This document shows positions 7,983 to 16,456 of a stretch of 64,000 nucleotides of DNA, piece by piece. Source of the DNA: Asanoa siamensis (GTDB lineage: Bacteria; Actinomycetota; Actinomycetes; Mycobacteriales; Micromonosporaceae); NCBI RefSeq assembly GCF_016862555.1, contig NZ_BONE01000002.1, positions 169,366 to 233,365 on the forward strand, written 5' to 3'. Numbering within the stretch: position 1 is the first letter of the stretch; each line of letters starts with the position of its first letter. The notes beneath the pieces are model-generated. The model was not told the DNA's origin. It did no database searches and saw only the letters and a list, made by a program, of their open reading frames with translations. The position numbers and the translations under genes were made by a program.

Positions 7983-8558
7983 GTGTCTATCGTTTCGTTT
8001 GCCGCGCTTAACCGGATCGTGCTGGCTGGGGCAGCGGTGACCGCCGGGACCATCCTGCTCGTGGGTGCGGCGGCCCAGGGGGCGCCGGCCCCCGGTGGCC
8101 CGCCCACCGGTGGCGCGGCCCCGGACGCGGGTGGCACAGCCGAAGGGACGTGGATCGAGGTCAGCCCGAGCACCGTCCAGGCCGGCGAGCCGATCGAGAT
8201 CAAGGCGAGCTGCAAGGAGCGGGTCGACGAGGCCAAGGCGCATTCGAAGGCGTTCGGTGAGGTCGTGCTCGTGCCGAAGTGGGGCTTCCTGACCGGCGAG
8301 GCCACCGTGCCGGCCGACACCCGCGAGGGCGAGTACGAGGTCAAGCTGGTCTGCGCGAAGAGCGGCCACGCGGAGACGAAGCTGCGGGTGATCGCGAAGT
8401 CGCGGCCGTCCCACGGCCCGCACACAGGCGGCGGCGGGCTGGCGGGTTCGGGTTCGGCCGGCGGCGACGGCACGCTGGCGCTGGCCGGCGGGCTGGGCGC
8501 GGTAGTGGCCGGTGCCGGGCTCGCGGTGACGCTGCGGCGCCGCCGGCGGCTGGCCTGA
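7983..8558 (+). CDS. membrane-anchored extracytoplasmic protein, sortase neighbour
   Basis: A 191-residue protein. An N-terminal signal/anchor (LNRIVLAGAAVTAGTILLVGAAAQGA) is followed by a Pro/Gly linker, an Ig-like beta domain (about residues 57-140: WIEVSPSTVQAGEPIEIKASCKE ... GEYEVKLVCAKSG, with two Cys that can pair), a second Gly/Ser linker, and a C-terminal hydrophobic helix ending in LRRRRRLA. That tail resembles a sortase sorting signal (helix plus basic end) but has no LPXTG-type motif; the preceding linker is Gly-rich. GTG start with GGAGGGGGG upstream. It lies 5 bases before the sortase gene, so it is a candidate sortase partner or substrate. Confidence 0.75.
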   Translation: MSIVSFAALNRIVLAGAAVTAGTILLVGAAAQGAPAPGGPPTGGAAPDAGGTAEGTWIEVSPSTVQAGEPIEIKASCKERVDEAKAHSKAFGEVVLVPKWGFLTGEATVPADTREGEYEVKLVCAKSGHAETKLRVIAKSRPSHGPHTGGGGLAGSGSAGGDGTLALAGGLGAVVAGAGLAVTLRRRRRLA

Positions 8559-8563
8559 CCGCG

Positions 8564-9307
8564 ATGTCGGAGGACGAGGAGCGGATCCCGGTCGTCCGGG
8601 ACCTGCTCCGGCTGCCGGGGGCGAGCGCACCACCGCCCCCGGCGTCGGCGCGCCTGGTCGAGCCCACCGCGCCGGCGCGGCGCACCTCGCCGCTGGGCGT
8701 ACCCGGAGTCGTGGTCCTGGTCCTGCTCGGGGTCTTCCTCTCGGGTCTCGGGCTGGGGCAGGCGACCGGCGGGTTCGCGCTCTCGATGCCGGACTGGTTC
8801 GGCTCGGGCGACCAGCCACCGCCGCGCGACTTCCCCGTGTTGGAGGCGAGCCGGCCGACCCGGGTCACGATCACCTCGATCGGCGTGGACGCGCCGGTGC
8901 ACGACGTGGGGCTGGCGCGGGACGGCACGATCGCGGTGCCGCCGGTCGACGAGCCCAACGAGACCGGCTGGTACGAGGACGGTCCGACACCCGGCGAGTT
9001 CGGGCCCGCGGTGCTGGTCGGGCACGTCGACACGAAGACCGGGCCGGCGGTGTTCGCAAAGCTGTCCACGCTGGACCCGGGTGATCGGGTCGAGGTGGCG
9101 CGGCGGGACGGGTCGGTGGCGGTGTTCGAGGTCGACTCGGTGGAGCGGTTCGACAAGGCGGCCGTGCCGGCCGAACGGGTGCACGGCGACTTCAGCCGGC
9201 CGGGGCTGCGGCTGATCACCTGCGGCGGGCGCTGGGTCGGCGGCGCGACCGGCTACGCCGACAACATCGTGGTGTTCGCGTCGCTGGTGTCGGCGCGCGA
9301 CGTCTGA
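8564..9307 (+). CDS. class F-like sortase
   Basis: A 247-residue membrane-bound transpeptidase homologue. A proline-rich cytoplasmic head is followed by one membrane helix (GVPGVVVLVLLGVFLSGLGLG) and an extracellular sortase barrel: ITSIGVDAPVHDVGL, TGWYEDGPTPGEFGPAVLVGHVD with catalytic His154, and LRLITCGG with catalytic Cys220. Class F sortases of actinobacteria have this layout. The Arg that completes the catalytic trio is not evident: the stretch after the Cys reads CGGRWVGGATGYADN, with Arg only at +3. It follows the Ig-like membrane-anchored protein by 5 bp, and its stop is 6 bp from the convergent HNH gene. Confidence 0.85.
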   Translation: MSEDEERIPVVRDLLRLPGASAPPPPASARLVEPTAPARRTSPLGVPGVVVLVLLGVFLSGLGLGQATGGFALSMPDWFGSGDQPPPRDFPVLEASRPTRVTITSIGVDAPVHDVGLARDGTIAVPPVDEPNETGWYEDGPTPGEFGPAVLVGHVDTKTGPAVFAKLSTLDPGDRVEVARRDGSVAVFEVDSVERFDKAAVPAERVHGDFSRPGLRLITCGGRWVGGATGYADNIVVFASLVSARDV

Positions 9308-9313
9308 CCGGGC

Positions 9314-9856
9314 CTAGGCGGCCTCGGCGGCTTCTTCCGCGGGCAGGTCGAGCCAGCTCGCCCAGCGCGGGTCGGGGGCGCGGTGGCCGAGCACCCGCCA
9401 GGCGACTCCTTTGGGGGCCGCCGGCTTGGTGCGCAGCCGCCAGCCGAGCTCGGCCGGGGTCTTGTCGCCCTTGCTGTGGTTGCACCGCGCGCAGGCGGCC
9501 ACGACGTTCTCCCAGGCGTGCCGGCCACCCCGGCTGCGCGGGAAGACGTGGTCGATGGTCTCGGCGGGGCCGGTGCAGTAGGCGCAGCGCCAGCCGTCGC
9601 GGGCGAATATCGCGCGTCGCGAGAGCCCGACGGTGGCCCGGTAGGGCACGCGGACGTAGCGGGTGAGCCGGACGACGGACGGCACCGGAAGCTCGTGGCG
9701 GACGCTGTGCAGGAATCCTTCGCCGTCGGCGACGCAGACGGCCTTCGCGGATAGGACGAGGATCGCGGCTCTTCGCACTGACACGACGCACAGGGGCTCG
9801 TAGGTGGCGTTCAGGACTAATACCCCGGAGCCCACGGTCGGTCGTATGTCAGGCAT
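9314..9856 (-). CDS. HNH endonuclease family protein
   Basis: A 180-residue protein with a conserved actinobacterial N-terminal half (VLVLNATYEPLCVVSVRRAAILVLSAKA, residues about 11-40) and a C-terminal HNH nuclease fold. CAYC and CARC supply the four zinc cysteines, and IDHVFPRSRGGRH ... ENVVAACARCNHSKGDKTP holds the DH and N residues of the active site. It is likely a DNA endonuclease, role unknown; it is widely conserved and not obviously part of a phage or toxin module. From memory the equivalent in M. tuberculosis is Rv2469c beside glbO. The ATG at 9856 is taken because the family begins near VGSGVLVLN; the open frame continues upstream without support. Confidence 0.85.
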   Translation of the reverse strand: MPDIRPTVGSGVLVLNATYEPLCVVSVRRAAILVLSAKAVCVADGEGFLHSVRHELPVPSVVRLTRYVRVPYRATVGLSRRAIFARDGWRCAYCTGPAETIDHVFPRSRGGRHAWENVVAACARCNHSKGDKTPAELGWRLRTKPAAPKGVAWRVLGHRAPDPRWASWLDLPAEEAAEAA

Positions 9857-10120
9857 CCCGCTCACCCTCTCGGTGTTTCTCTCGCCCGCTCCACAAGATC
9901 TGCGTGTGAGGTCGCGGTGCGCGTGCGCCACGACCGGCGCCGGCGGTCTGCCTTCGCCCGTGCAGCAATCGTCCCTGATGGGGGACCCGATTGCACGTAC
10001 TAATCCGGGGTCGGGAAGTGAAGCTTCGGTTTCGTGTGGTGAGATGGTCGGTTCCGTCCTGTTGCGGCCCCCTTGAGCCCGGCGAATCGGCCCGGGGAAC
10101 CATGCGGTACGAACATCTGT

Positions 10121-11122
10121 GTGACAGTCTTCGCCGCCCCCGCACCGACGCCGAGCTGCCTGAAGGACGACCGCTTCTGTGGCTGGATGTACGATTTGAC
10201 CGGTTCGACCTGGGCGGCCGAAGGTGGCTACTACTTCCTCGTCAAACCCCTGCGGATCATCGCGATCCTGCTGCTCGCGATCGTCGCCCGCTATCTCCTG
10301 CACAAGCTGATCAGCCGGCTGGTCCGGACGACCTCCGAGGGATCGGTGCCGGCGATCCTCAAGCCGCTGCGCAACCGGATCCCGACCGCTCCCGCCTCCG
10401 ACGCCGCGGCGTTGGTCCCCGAGCGGCGCCGCCAGCGCGCCGAGGCCATCGGCTCCGTGCTGCGCAGCATGGTCACCGCCTTCGTCTTCTCGATCGCCCT
10501 GCTGATGGTGCTGGAGGAGCTGAGCTTCAACCTCGGGCCGCTGCTGGCCAGCGCCGGCATCCTCGGCCTGGCGATCGGCTTCGGTGCCCAGAGCCTGGTC
10601 AAGGACCTGCTCGGCGGGCTGTTCATGCTGCTCGAGGACCAGTACGGCGTGGGCGACACCGTCGACCTCGGCGAGGCGACCGGCATCGTCGAGTCGGTCG
10701 GCCTGCGGATCACGACGGTCCGGGACGCCCGCGGCGTGCTCTGGTACATCCGCAACGGCGAGATCATCCGGGTCGGCAACAAGAGCCAGGGCTGGGCCAT
10801 GCTCATGATCGACATGCCGATCGGCTTCGCCGACGCCGAGGAGGCGGTCGATGTGCTGCGCTCGGCGGCGGCCCAGGTGTACGCGGACCCGGAGCTCGCC
10901 GAGCACTTCGTCGAGGCACCGGAGGTGCTCGGCGTCGAGACCGTGACCGTCGAGGGCACCGTCATCCGGACGATCGCCAAGACCACAGCGGACGGTCAGT
11001 ACGTGGTGGGGCGCGAACTGCGCCGCCGGCTGACCGAGGCGCTGGCCGCCTCCGGCATCACGGCCCAGTTGGCGGCGGCCCGGCTCTTCCCGCGTCCGGC
11101 CACACCGGAGAGTGGTTCCTGA
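10121..11122 (+). CDS. MscS-family small-conductance mechanosensitive channel
   Basis: A 333-residue inner-membrane protein. Three hydrophobic helices precede the pore: FLVKPLRIIAILLLAIVARYLL, SMVTAFVFSIALLMVLEEL and the TM3 pore helix LLASAGILGLAIGFGAQSLVKDLLGGLFMLLEDQ, the MscS signature. The beta domain (VGDTVDLGEATGIVESVGLRITTVRDARGVLWYIRNGEI) and an alpha/beta cytoplasmic cage follow. Such channels release solutes on hypo-osmotic shock. GTG 10121 is preferred because its product starts VTVFAAPAPTP as in relatives; the frame is open back to 10073. A 60-residue Arg-rich loop between TM1 and TM2 is typical of the actinobacterial form. Confidence 0.87.
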   Translation: MTVFAAPAPTPSCLKDDRFCGWMYDLTGSTWAAEGGYYFLVKPLRIIAILLLAIVARYLLHKLISRLVRTTSEGSVPAILKPLRNRIPTAPASDAAALVPERRRQRAEAIGSVLRSMVTAFVFSIALLMVLEELSFNLGPLLASAGILGLAIGFGAQSLVKDLLGGLFMLLEDQYGVGDTVDLGEATGIVESVGLRITTVRDARGVLWYIRNGEIIRVGNKSQGWAMLMIDMPIGFADAEEAVDVLRSAAAQVYADPELAEHFVEAPEVLGVETVTVEGTVIRTIAKTTADGQYVVGRELRRRLTEALAASGITAQLAAARLFPRPATPESGS

Positions 11123-11177
11123 CCCACCGAACAGGCCCTGCGCACATCGAAGGACGTGCCGGTAGGGGTCGCGCGCC

Positions 11178-11305
11178 GACTGAACGGTCGGGTATCGTCC
11201 GATCGTTCAGTCGGACAAGCGACCCCCTGCCCGTTCGCCCTAGCCAGTTGTCAGACGATCGGGCAGAATTCGTCCAAGCTCACTTCACCCCCGACGTCTG
11301 ACAAC
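11178..11305. promoter_or_regulatory. two inverted repeats upstream of an MFS gene
   Basis: The first pair, 11178-11190 and 11200-11212 (GACTGAACGGTCG / CGATCGTTCAGTC), matches 12 of 13 positions around a 9-base centre. The second pair, 11247-11257 and 11295-11305 (GTTGTCAGACG / CGTCTGACAAC), is a perfect 11-bp inverted repeat with a 37-bp gap. They fill the 240 bp before the transporter, and no repressor gene is adjacent. TetR/MarR-type operators are possible. Confidence 0.5.
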
Positions 11306-11361
11306 GTTGCTCGGTCCGGGCCACCACAAGTGGGCTGCCGAGGGCGATGGAGGCCTACCCA

Positions 11362-12693
11362 GTGTCCGACGAGACACGACCGCCGAACCAGCCGGCGACC
11401 TTTCGCGAGGTTTTCGGCCAGCGTGAATATCGCGCGGTCTTCGCGGCGAGTGCGCTCTCGTGGCTGGGTGACTACATATCGAAGGCCGCCGTCACCGTCA
11501 TCGTCTACCACGAGTCCCAGTCGGTGGCGCTCTCCGCGGCCGCGTTCGCGATCAGCTACCTGCCCTGGCTCGTCGGTGGGCCGCTGCTGGCCGCGTTGGC
11601 CGAGCGCTACCCGTACCGCGCCGTCATGGTCTGGTGTGACCTCGTGCGGATGGCGCTCATCGCGCTGATCGTGATCCCCGGCCTGCCGGTGCCGGTCATG
11701 CTGGTGATCCTGTTCGTCGCCACGCTGGCCAACCCACCGAGCCAGGCCGCCCGGTCGGCGCTGATGCCGCTGATCCTGCCGGGCGACAAGCTGGTCGTCG
11801 GGCTCTCGCTCAACAACAGCACGGGCCAGGCCGCCCAGGTCGTGGGCTACGCGCTCGGCGCCGGGATCGCCGCGTTCAACCCGCGCGCCGCGATCGTGCT
11901 CGACGCGTGCACGTTCCTCGCCTCGGCCCTGCTGATCTGGTTCGGCACCCGGCACCGCCCGCCGGCGATGGCCGACCGCGACCGGTCCAACCTGTTCCAC
12001 GAGACCGCCGAGGGTTTCCGCGTCGTCTTCGGCCAGCGGGTGCTGCGCGGCATCGCCCTGCTCGTCTTCGCGGCCATGCTGTTCTCGATCGTCCCCGAAG
12101 GACTCGCCGCCGCCTGGGCGCAGGAGAAGTCGCAGGGCACGGCGGCCGGGGGCTACCAGGCGCTGATCATGGCGGCCAACCCGATCGGCTTCATCATCGG
12201 CGGCCTGACCATGGCCAGGCTCGTGCCACCCGGCGTCCGGTTGAAGCTGGTCCGGCCGTTCGCGGTCATCTCGCCGCTGGTCCTCGTGCCCGCTCTGCTC
12301 AATCCGTCCCCGGTCTGGGTGGCGGTGCTGGCGGCGATCTCCGGTTTCGCGGTGGCGGGCCTGATGCCGGTGGCCAACGGTTTGTTCGTCCAGGCGCTGC
12401 CACACGGCTACCGCGCCCGCGCGTTCGGCGTGATGGCCACGGGCGTGCAACTCATGCAGGGCGCCGCGGTCCTGGTCACGGGCGTGCTGGCCGAACGCTT
12501 CGAGATCCCGCTGGTGGTCGGCGTCTGGAGCATCGGCGGCGTGCTGCTGATGCTGGTCATGGTCACCAGTTGGCCGAGCCCGCAGCAGTTCGACAGCGCG
12601 ATCGCGGAGGCGGCGAAGTCGCAACCGGACGCCGAGGACCGCCCACCGGCCCAACGCGGCCCGGCGCACCGGCCGGCGCACGCGCAGCCGTGA
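11362..12693 (+). CDS. MFS transporter
   Basis: A 443-residue 12-helix membrane protein of the major facilitator superfamily, closest to the MFS drug/enterobactin-exporter branch. TM1 is YRAVFAASALSWLGDYISKAAVTVIVY. The loop-2/3 motif is LAALAERYPYRAVMVWCD, and TM4-5 have NPPSQAARSALMPLILPGD, typical of that branch. The C-terminal 35 residues are a hydrophilic Pro/Ala tail. GTG 11362 is the better start (GGAGG eight bases upstream) over ATG 11347. Substrate is unknown; the operator-like repeats upstream suggest inducible export. Confidence 0.85.
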   Translation: MSDETRPPNQPATFREVFGQREYRAVFAASALSWLGDYISKAAVTVIVYHESQSVALSAAAFAISYLPWLVGGPLLAALAERYPYRAVMVWCDLVRMALIALIVIPGLPVPVMLVILFVATLANPPSQAARSALMPLILPGDKLVVGLSLNNSTGQAAQVVGYALGAGIAAFNPRAAIVLDACTFLASALLIWFGTRHRPPAMADRDRSNLFHETAEGFRVVFGQRVLRGIALLVFAAMLFSIVPEGLAAAWAQEKSQGTAAGGYQALIMAANPIGFIIGGLTMARLVPPGVRLKLVRPFAVISPLVLVPALLNPSPVWVAVLAAISGFAVAGLMPVANGLFVQALPHGYRARAFGVMATGVQLMQGAAVLVTGVLAERFEIPLVVGVWSIGGVLLMLVMVTSWPSPQQFDSAIAEAAKSQPDAEDRPPAQRGPAHRPAHAQP

Positions 12694-12754
12694 CCCTCCG
12701 CGGGTAAGGAAGAGCACACCCGATCAAGATCGAAAACTGGATAGGCTGGCCGGC

Positions 12755-13924
12755 GTGCGCAATGTCGGAATAACGGCCTTCGTCTTCTGGACGGTCATGC
12801 TCGGGACGACGGTGCCGACGCCGCTGTACCCGCTCTACGAAGAATCGATCGGCATCGTGCCCGTCGAGGTCACGATCCTTTTCGCCGTGTACGCCCTGGG
12901 CGTCGTCGCCGGGCTGCTCACCCTCGGGCGGCTGTCCGACCAGATCGGCCGCAAGCCGGTGCTGGCGCTCGCCCTGCTCCTCGCCGCGGCCTCGGCTGTG
13001 CTGTTCCTGGTCTCGGACACGCTCGCCCTGCTGCTGGTCGCCCGGGTGATCTCCGGCTTCTCGGCGGCCCTGGCCACGGGCGCCGGCACCGCCGCGATCG
13101 GTGAACAGCTGCCGGCGGACCGCAAGTGGCTCGGCCCGGTCCTGGCGCTGGTCGCGAACATGGGCGGCCTCGCCTCCGGGACGATGCTGTCGGGCATCCT
13201 CGCCGAGTGGGCGGGCCACCCGCTGCGGGTGAGTTGGATCGTCGACCTGGCACTGATCGCGATCAGCTTCGTCGGCCTCACGATGATCACGGAGACGGTA
13301 CGGCGCAGCCGGGCCACGTTCCGCTTCGAGCGACTGACCATTCCGCCGGAGATCCGCGGCCAGTTCCTCCGGGCGGCGGGCGCGGCGGGCGCGGGCTTCG
13401 CGGTCCTCGGCGTGCTGACGGCGGTCTCGGGCATCCTGCTGGGCACGGAGTTGGACAAGCACGACCCGGCGCTGACGGGCTTCGTGGTCTTCCTGGGCTT
13501 CGTCTTCACGGGCACGGGCCAACTCGTCGACCGCCGGCTACCGAACCAGGTCTCCCTCCCGGCGTCCTGCGTAGCCCTGATCGCCGGCGCGGCCCTGATC
13601 GCCGCGGCGGTCCTGGGCCCGTCACTGCCGGCCCTGCTGTCGGCCGCGATCGTGGTGGGCCTGGCCACAGGCACAGGCGTCAGCGCGGGCCTCCGCGCGA
13701 TCGCGACGGGCGCGCCACCGGAACGCCGGGGTGCGGCGTTCTCGTCCTTCTTCGCGATCCTCTACACGTTCTTGGCATTGCCCGCGATCGGCGTGGGCAT
13801 CGTCATCGAATACGCGAACCTGCATTGGGCGGCGGGCATCTTCACCCTGGTAGTCGGCCTGCTCGCCCTCACGGTCCTGATCAGCCTGAGCCGCACCCGC
13901 CCCCGCCAGCCCCAACACGCCTGA
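12755..13924 (+). CDS. MFS transporter
   Basis: A 389-residue 12-helix protein. GIVPVEVTILFAVYALGVVAGLLTLGRLSDQIGRKPVLALALLLAA carries the canonical loop 2-3 motif (G-R-L-S-D-x-x-G-R-K-P), so this is a proton-driven facilitator; VISGFSAALATGAGTAAIGE is the TM4-5 motif. It is unlike the previous MFS gene, so it is not a recent duplication. GTG start: TAGGCT lies 7 bases upstream and no ribosome site is seen, so translation is probably leaderless. Substrate unknown. Confidence 0.85.
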   Translation: MRNVGITAFVFWTVMLGTTVPTPLYPLYEESIGIVPVEVTILFAVYALGVVAGLLTLGRLSDQIGRKPVLALALLLAAASAVLFLVSDTLALLLVARVISGFSAALATGAGTAAIGEQLPADRKWLGPVLALVANMGGLASGTMLSGILAEWAGHPLRVSWIVDLALIAISFVGLTMITETVRRSRATFRFERLTIPPEIRGQFLRAAGAAGAGFAVLGVLTAVSGILLGTELDKHDPALTGFVVFLGFVFTGTGQLVDRRLPNQVSLPASCVALIAGAALIAAAVLGPSLPALLSAAIVVGLATGTGVSAGLRAIATGAPPERRGAAFSSFFAILYTFLALPAIGVGIVIEYANLHWAAGIFTLVVGLLALTVLISLSRTRPRQPQHA

Positions 13925-14288
13925 CGGTCGCGCCCAGGACGTTCGGCGGCGTTGATCGCGTTCCGAATCCTGGCCTGGGAATCCGGCCGTGATTCCGCGG
14001 CGATCGGATCCGCTTGGGGAGGGGTTCGCCGCGAGCAAGCCATCCAGCCGACCGACGGATGAACCCGGGCCGCGCCTGCGGCCGGCCGCGCCGGGTTCGG
14101 GTTCTCGGCTCCGAGCGGCGCACAGTCCCGCGGGGTTGTGTTGGTTCGGACCAGGCGGGGTTCGGGCCGGTTCGGAATGGGGCGGTTGTGGGGCGGCGCC
14201 GGCTGCTCCTCGCGTAGCTCGACCCGCAGTTCGGCGCAGCGCGCGGGGCCAGGCAGGTGACGGCGGCCAGCGTCGAGTTGCCGCGGCC

Positions 14289-14496
14289 GGTTACCCGCGG
14301 GGTCGTGGTGGTTCAGGCCGTGTCGGGCTCCGGCCGCGTAGCAGTCGCCGCGGCGTCGGGTCGCGCAGGGTCGGGACGGCGTCAGGTTCTCCGGTTACCT
14401 GCGGGGTCGTGGTGGTTCAGGCCGTGTCGGGCTCGGGCCGCGTAGCGGTCGCCGCGGCGTCGGGTCGCGCCGGGTCCGGACGGCGTCAGGTTCTCC
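14289..14496. repeat. 104-bp tandem duplication
   Basis: Two adjacent copies, 14289-14392 and 14393-14496, each beginning GGTTACC and containing GGGGTCGTGGTGGTTCAGGC. They differ at only a handful of positions, so the duplication is recent. It lies in an intergenic region and does not keep a reading frame (104 is not a multiple of 3). Confidence 0.85.
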
Positions 14497-14548
14497 GGAC
14501 TGGCGTCGACGACGCCGGGGGATCCCGATTGTCGGATCCTGAGATGCC

Positions 14549-14577
14549 GGTGGCGGGTCCCGGAGGGACCCGCCACC
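14549..14577. terminator. hairpin downstream of the glycosyltransferase pair
   Basis: A perfect 12-bp stem (GGTGGCGGGTCC / GGACCCGCCACC) with a 5-base loop. On the minus strand it lies 100 bp after the stop of the glycosyltransferase gene at 14677; on the plus strand it follows the MFS gene by 620 bp. Confidence 0.55.
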
Positions 14578-14676
14578 TGGGTTTGATGTGTCGCGGACCT
14601 GGCTCGACGCGTCAGCGAGTTTGTCCGGCGGGAGCGACGGTCCGGACCACCGCGGACCCGGGACCGCAACAGCTGT

Positions 14677-16452
14677 CTAAGAAGAAACTCGCACGCTGGT
14701 GGCGGCCAGCGGGACGCCGAACTCCGCGTACGGCGGCAGCCCCGGCCACGTCGTCACCGCCTGGTCAAGGAAGTACTGCTGGCCCGGATCCCAGGTGTGG
14801 CCCTTCGCCCGGCGGTGGTAGATGTAGCCGAACGGGTGTGTCCGGTAGATCAGGCCGCCGTCTGCCTTGACGCGGGTGATGATGCCCAGGTCGACCGAGC
14901 GGGGCACCGGGCGCCAGCCGCCCGCGTTCTCGAGGTCGCCGCGGCCGATCATGATTGTGCCGCCGGCTACCGACTCCGCGAAGGATTCCGGGTTGCCGAA
15001 CTTGCGGCGGATCGTCTCGTTGCGGTCCTCGAGGTGGATGAACTCCGCGCCCTTGCCGACCATCGTCGCGCCCGAGTAGTGGCGGGCCAGGACCAGGTCC
15101 CAGATGTGCTCCGGGCCGTACGTGTCGTCGTCGTCGACCTTGGTGACCAGGCTGCCGTTGGAGCGGGCCGTGACGATGCCCAGGCCCGTGCCGAAGTCGA
15201 CGCCCGCCGGCACCTCGACGACCTGGACCGGGCGGGCGCAGCGGGCCACGAACGCGGTCAGCGCCTCCGGGGCCGGGCAGCCGTGCAGGCCGACCACGAT
15301 CTCCAGCTCCGGGTAGGACTGCTTCTCCAGCGCGTCGAGCACCGGCGCGAGGATCTCGGGGCGGCGGGTCATCAGGATCGCCGACACCGTCGGCAGCGCG
15401 CGGAGCTGCGGGAAGCCGTCGGCCGCCAGGCGGGGCAGCACGAGCTCGGCCGCGTGGCCGCGGAGCGCGGCGCGGCGCTGGCGGATGCTGTGCACCTCGA
15501 GCGCGACCGGGTCGGAGCCGTCGGGCGCCGGGGCGGCCAGCACCGTCGCCAGCTCGGGGGAGAGCAGCTTCGACACCGCCGGCGGCAGGTCGGGTGCCTT
15601 CAGCACCGCGCCGGTCGCGGCGATCTGGACGAGCATCGCGGCGGCGCCGGCCGGGTCGCCCTCCCAGCCGGACAGGGACGTGGCGTCGACCAGCGCCCGG
15701 CGGCGGACGATCTCCATGGTGAGCTGGTCGAGCCCGATGCCGTCGAGCCGGCCCGAGCGCACCTTGGGGCCGGACTGCGGCGCGCCCAGCACCAGCTTGA
15801 GCTCGCCCTTGGCGTTGCGGTCGGGGCGGCCGCGCGGGTTGATCCGGACCGCGTCGAGCAGCACCGCGCCGCCCGCCTGGGCGTGGTCGCTGGCCAGCAC
15901 GACGCCCGCGGCGTCGGGGTGGGCCGCCGGGTCGTCGGTGAGCAGCACGTCGGTCGGGCGGATCTCGTCGGGCGACGGCAGCGCGCCCGACCGCGCGGTC
16001 GGCGGCAGGAACGCCGGCAGCACGCCGGTCGCGGCGACGTCGGGGCTGGCCGGCATCGGCATGCGGCGCACCGGCAGCAGCGCGTTGAGCCCGCTGCGGA
16101 CGATGTCGCGCAGCGGCAGCGGCTCGTGCAGCGCGAACGTGATCGAGGCCACGCCGCGCTTGCGCAGCGGCAGCGAGACCTTGTGCCGGCGCAGCCGGGG
16201 CAGCGGGTCGACGGCGCCGGACCAGCCGGGCCGGATCGCCTGCCAGTAGGTCATGATCCGGACGGATCGGGCGGGGATCGCCGACTCCGGGGCGGACAAC
16301 AGCTCGCGGACCTGGCCCGGGTTGGCGGCGATGATCCAGACCCGCTGGCGCGGGAGGCGGAACACGCGGACGCCGAACCAGCGCTTGAACCGGGCGGTCT
16401 TGCTGCCGGGCGCGGGGCAGTTGAGCAGCGACCAGGAGGATGACGACGACAC
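14677..16452 (-). CDS. glycosyltransferase with a C-terminal GT-A domain
   Basis: A 591-residue protein. Residues up to about 330 form an actinobacterial N-terminal region without a family I recognise. The C-terminal 230 residues are a GT2-like domain: LPTVSAILMTRRPEILAPVLDALEKQSYPELEIVVGLHG is the nucleotide-sugar Rossmann part, and VTKVDDDDTYGPEHIW is the metal-binding D-x-D. ESVAGGTIMIGRGDLENAGGWRPV resembles the acceptor region. It probably adds sugars to a cell-surface polymer or glycan. The start is four bases after the stop of the adjacent GT2 gene, so the two form an operon. The acceptor is unknown; teichoic-acid-type or surface polysaccharide synthesis is possible. Confidence 0.8.
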   Translation of the reverse strand: MSSSSSWSLLNCPAPGSKTARFKRWFGVRVFRLPRQRVWIIAANPGQVRELLSAPESAIPARSVRIMTYWQAIRPGWSGAVDPLPRLRRHKVSLPLRKRGVASITFALHEPLPLRDIVRSGLNALLPVRRMPMPASPDVAATGVLPAFLPPTARSGALPSPDEIRPTDVLLTDDPAAHPDAAGVVLASDHAQAGGAVLLDAVRINPRGRPDRNAKGELKLVLGAPQSGPKVRSGRLDGIGLDQLTMEIVRRRALVDATSLSGWEGDPAGAAAMLVQIAATGAVLKAPDLPPAVSKLLSPELATVLAAPAPDGSDPVALEVHSIRQRRAALRGHAAELVLPRLAADGFPQLRALPTVSAILMTRRPEILAPVLDALEKQSYPELEIVVGLHGCPAPEALTAFVARCARPVQVVEVPAGVDFGTGLGIVTARSNGSLVTKVDDDDTYGPEHIWDLVLARHYSGATMVGKGAEFIHLEDRNETIRRKFGNPESFAESVAGGTIMIGRGDLENAGGWRPVPRSVDLGIITRVKADGGLIYRTHPFGYIYHRRAKGHTWDPGQQYFLDQAVTTWPGLPPYAEFGVPLAATSVRVSS

Positions 16453-16456
16453 GGGG

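Larger units (their letters stand above)
13925..14676. other. intergenic region with repeats, no supported gene
   Basis: 750 bp between the MFS gene and the convergent glycosyltransferase. It contains a 104-bp tandem duplication (14,289-14,496), a strong hairpin at 14,549-14,577 and a dispersed repeat copy at 14,627-14,660 (GGCGGGAGCGACGG, then TCCGGACCACCGCGGACCCG). Open frames here are Arg/Gly-rich artefacts of the GC bias, without a family match or ribosome site. Confidence 0.6.

Noticed and set aside
5250..8819. 1189-residue minus-strand open frame
   Set aside because: It runs across the amidase, kynureninase and membrane-protein genes in other frames, with Arg/Ala/Gly-biased nonsense composition typical of GC-rich antisense frames.
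13989..14870. 293-residue plus-strand frame through the 104-bp duplication
   Set aside because: Composition follows the repeats, and the tail is antisense to the glycosyltransferase gene.
14797..16443. 548-residue plus-strand open frame
   Set aside because: Antisense to the glycosyltransferase with the D-x-D motif; composition is Arg/Val/Gly shadow-like.
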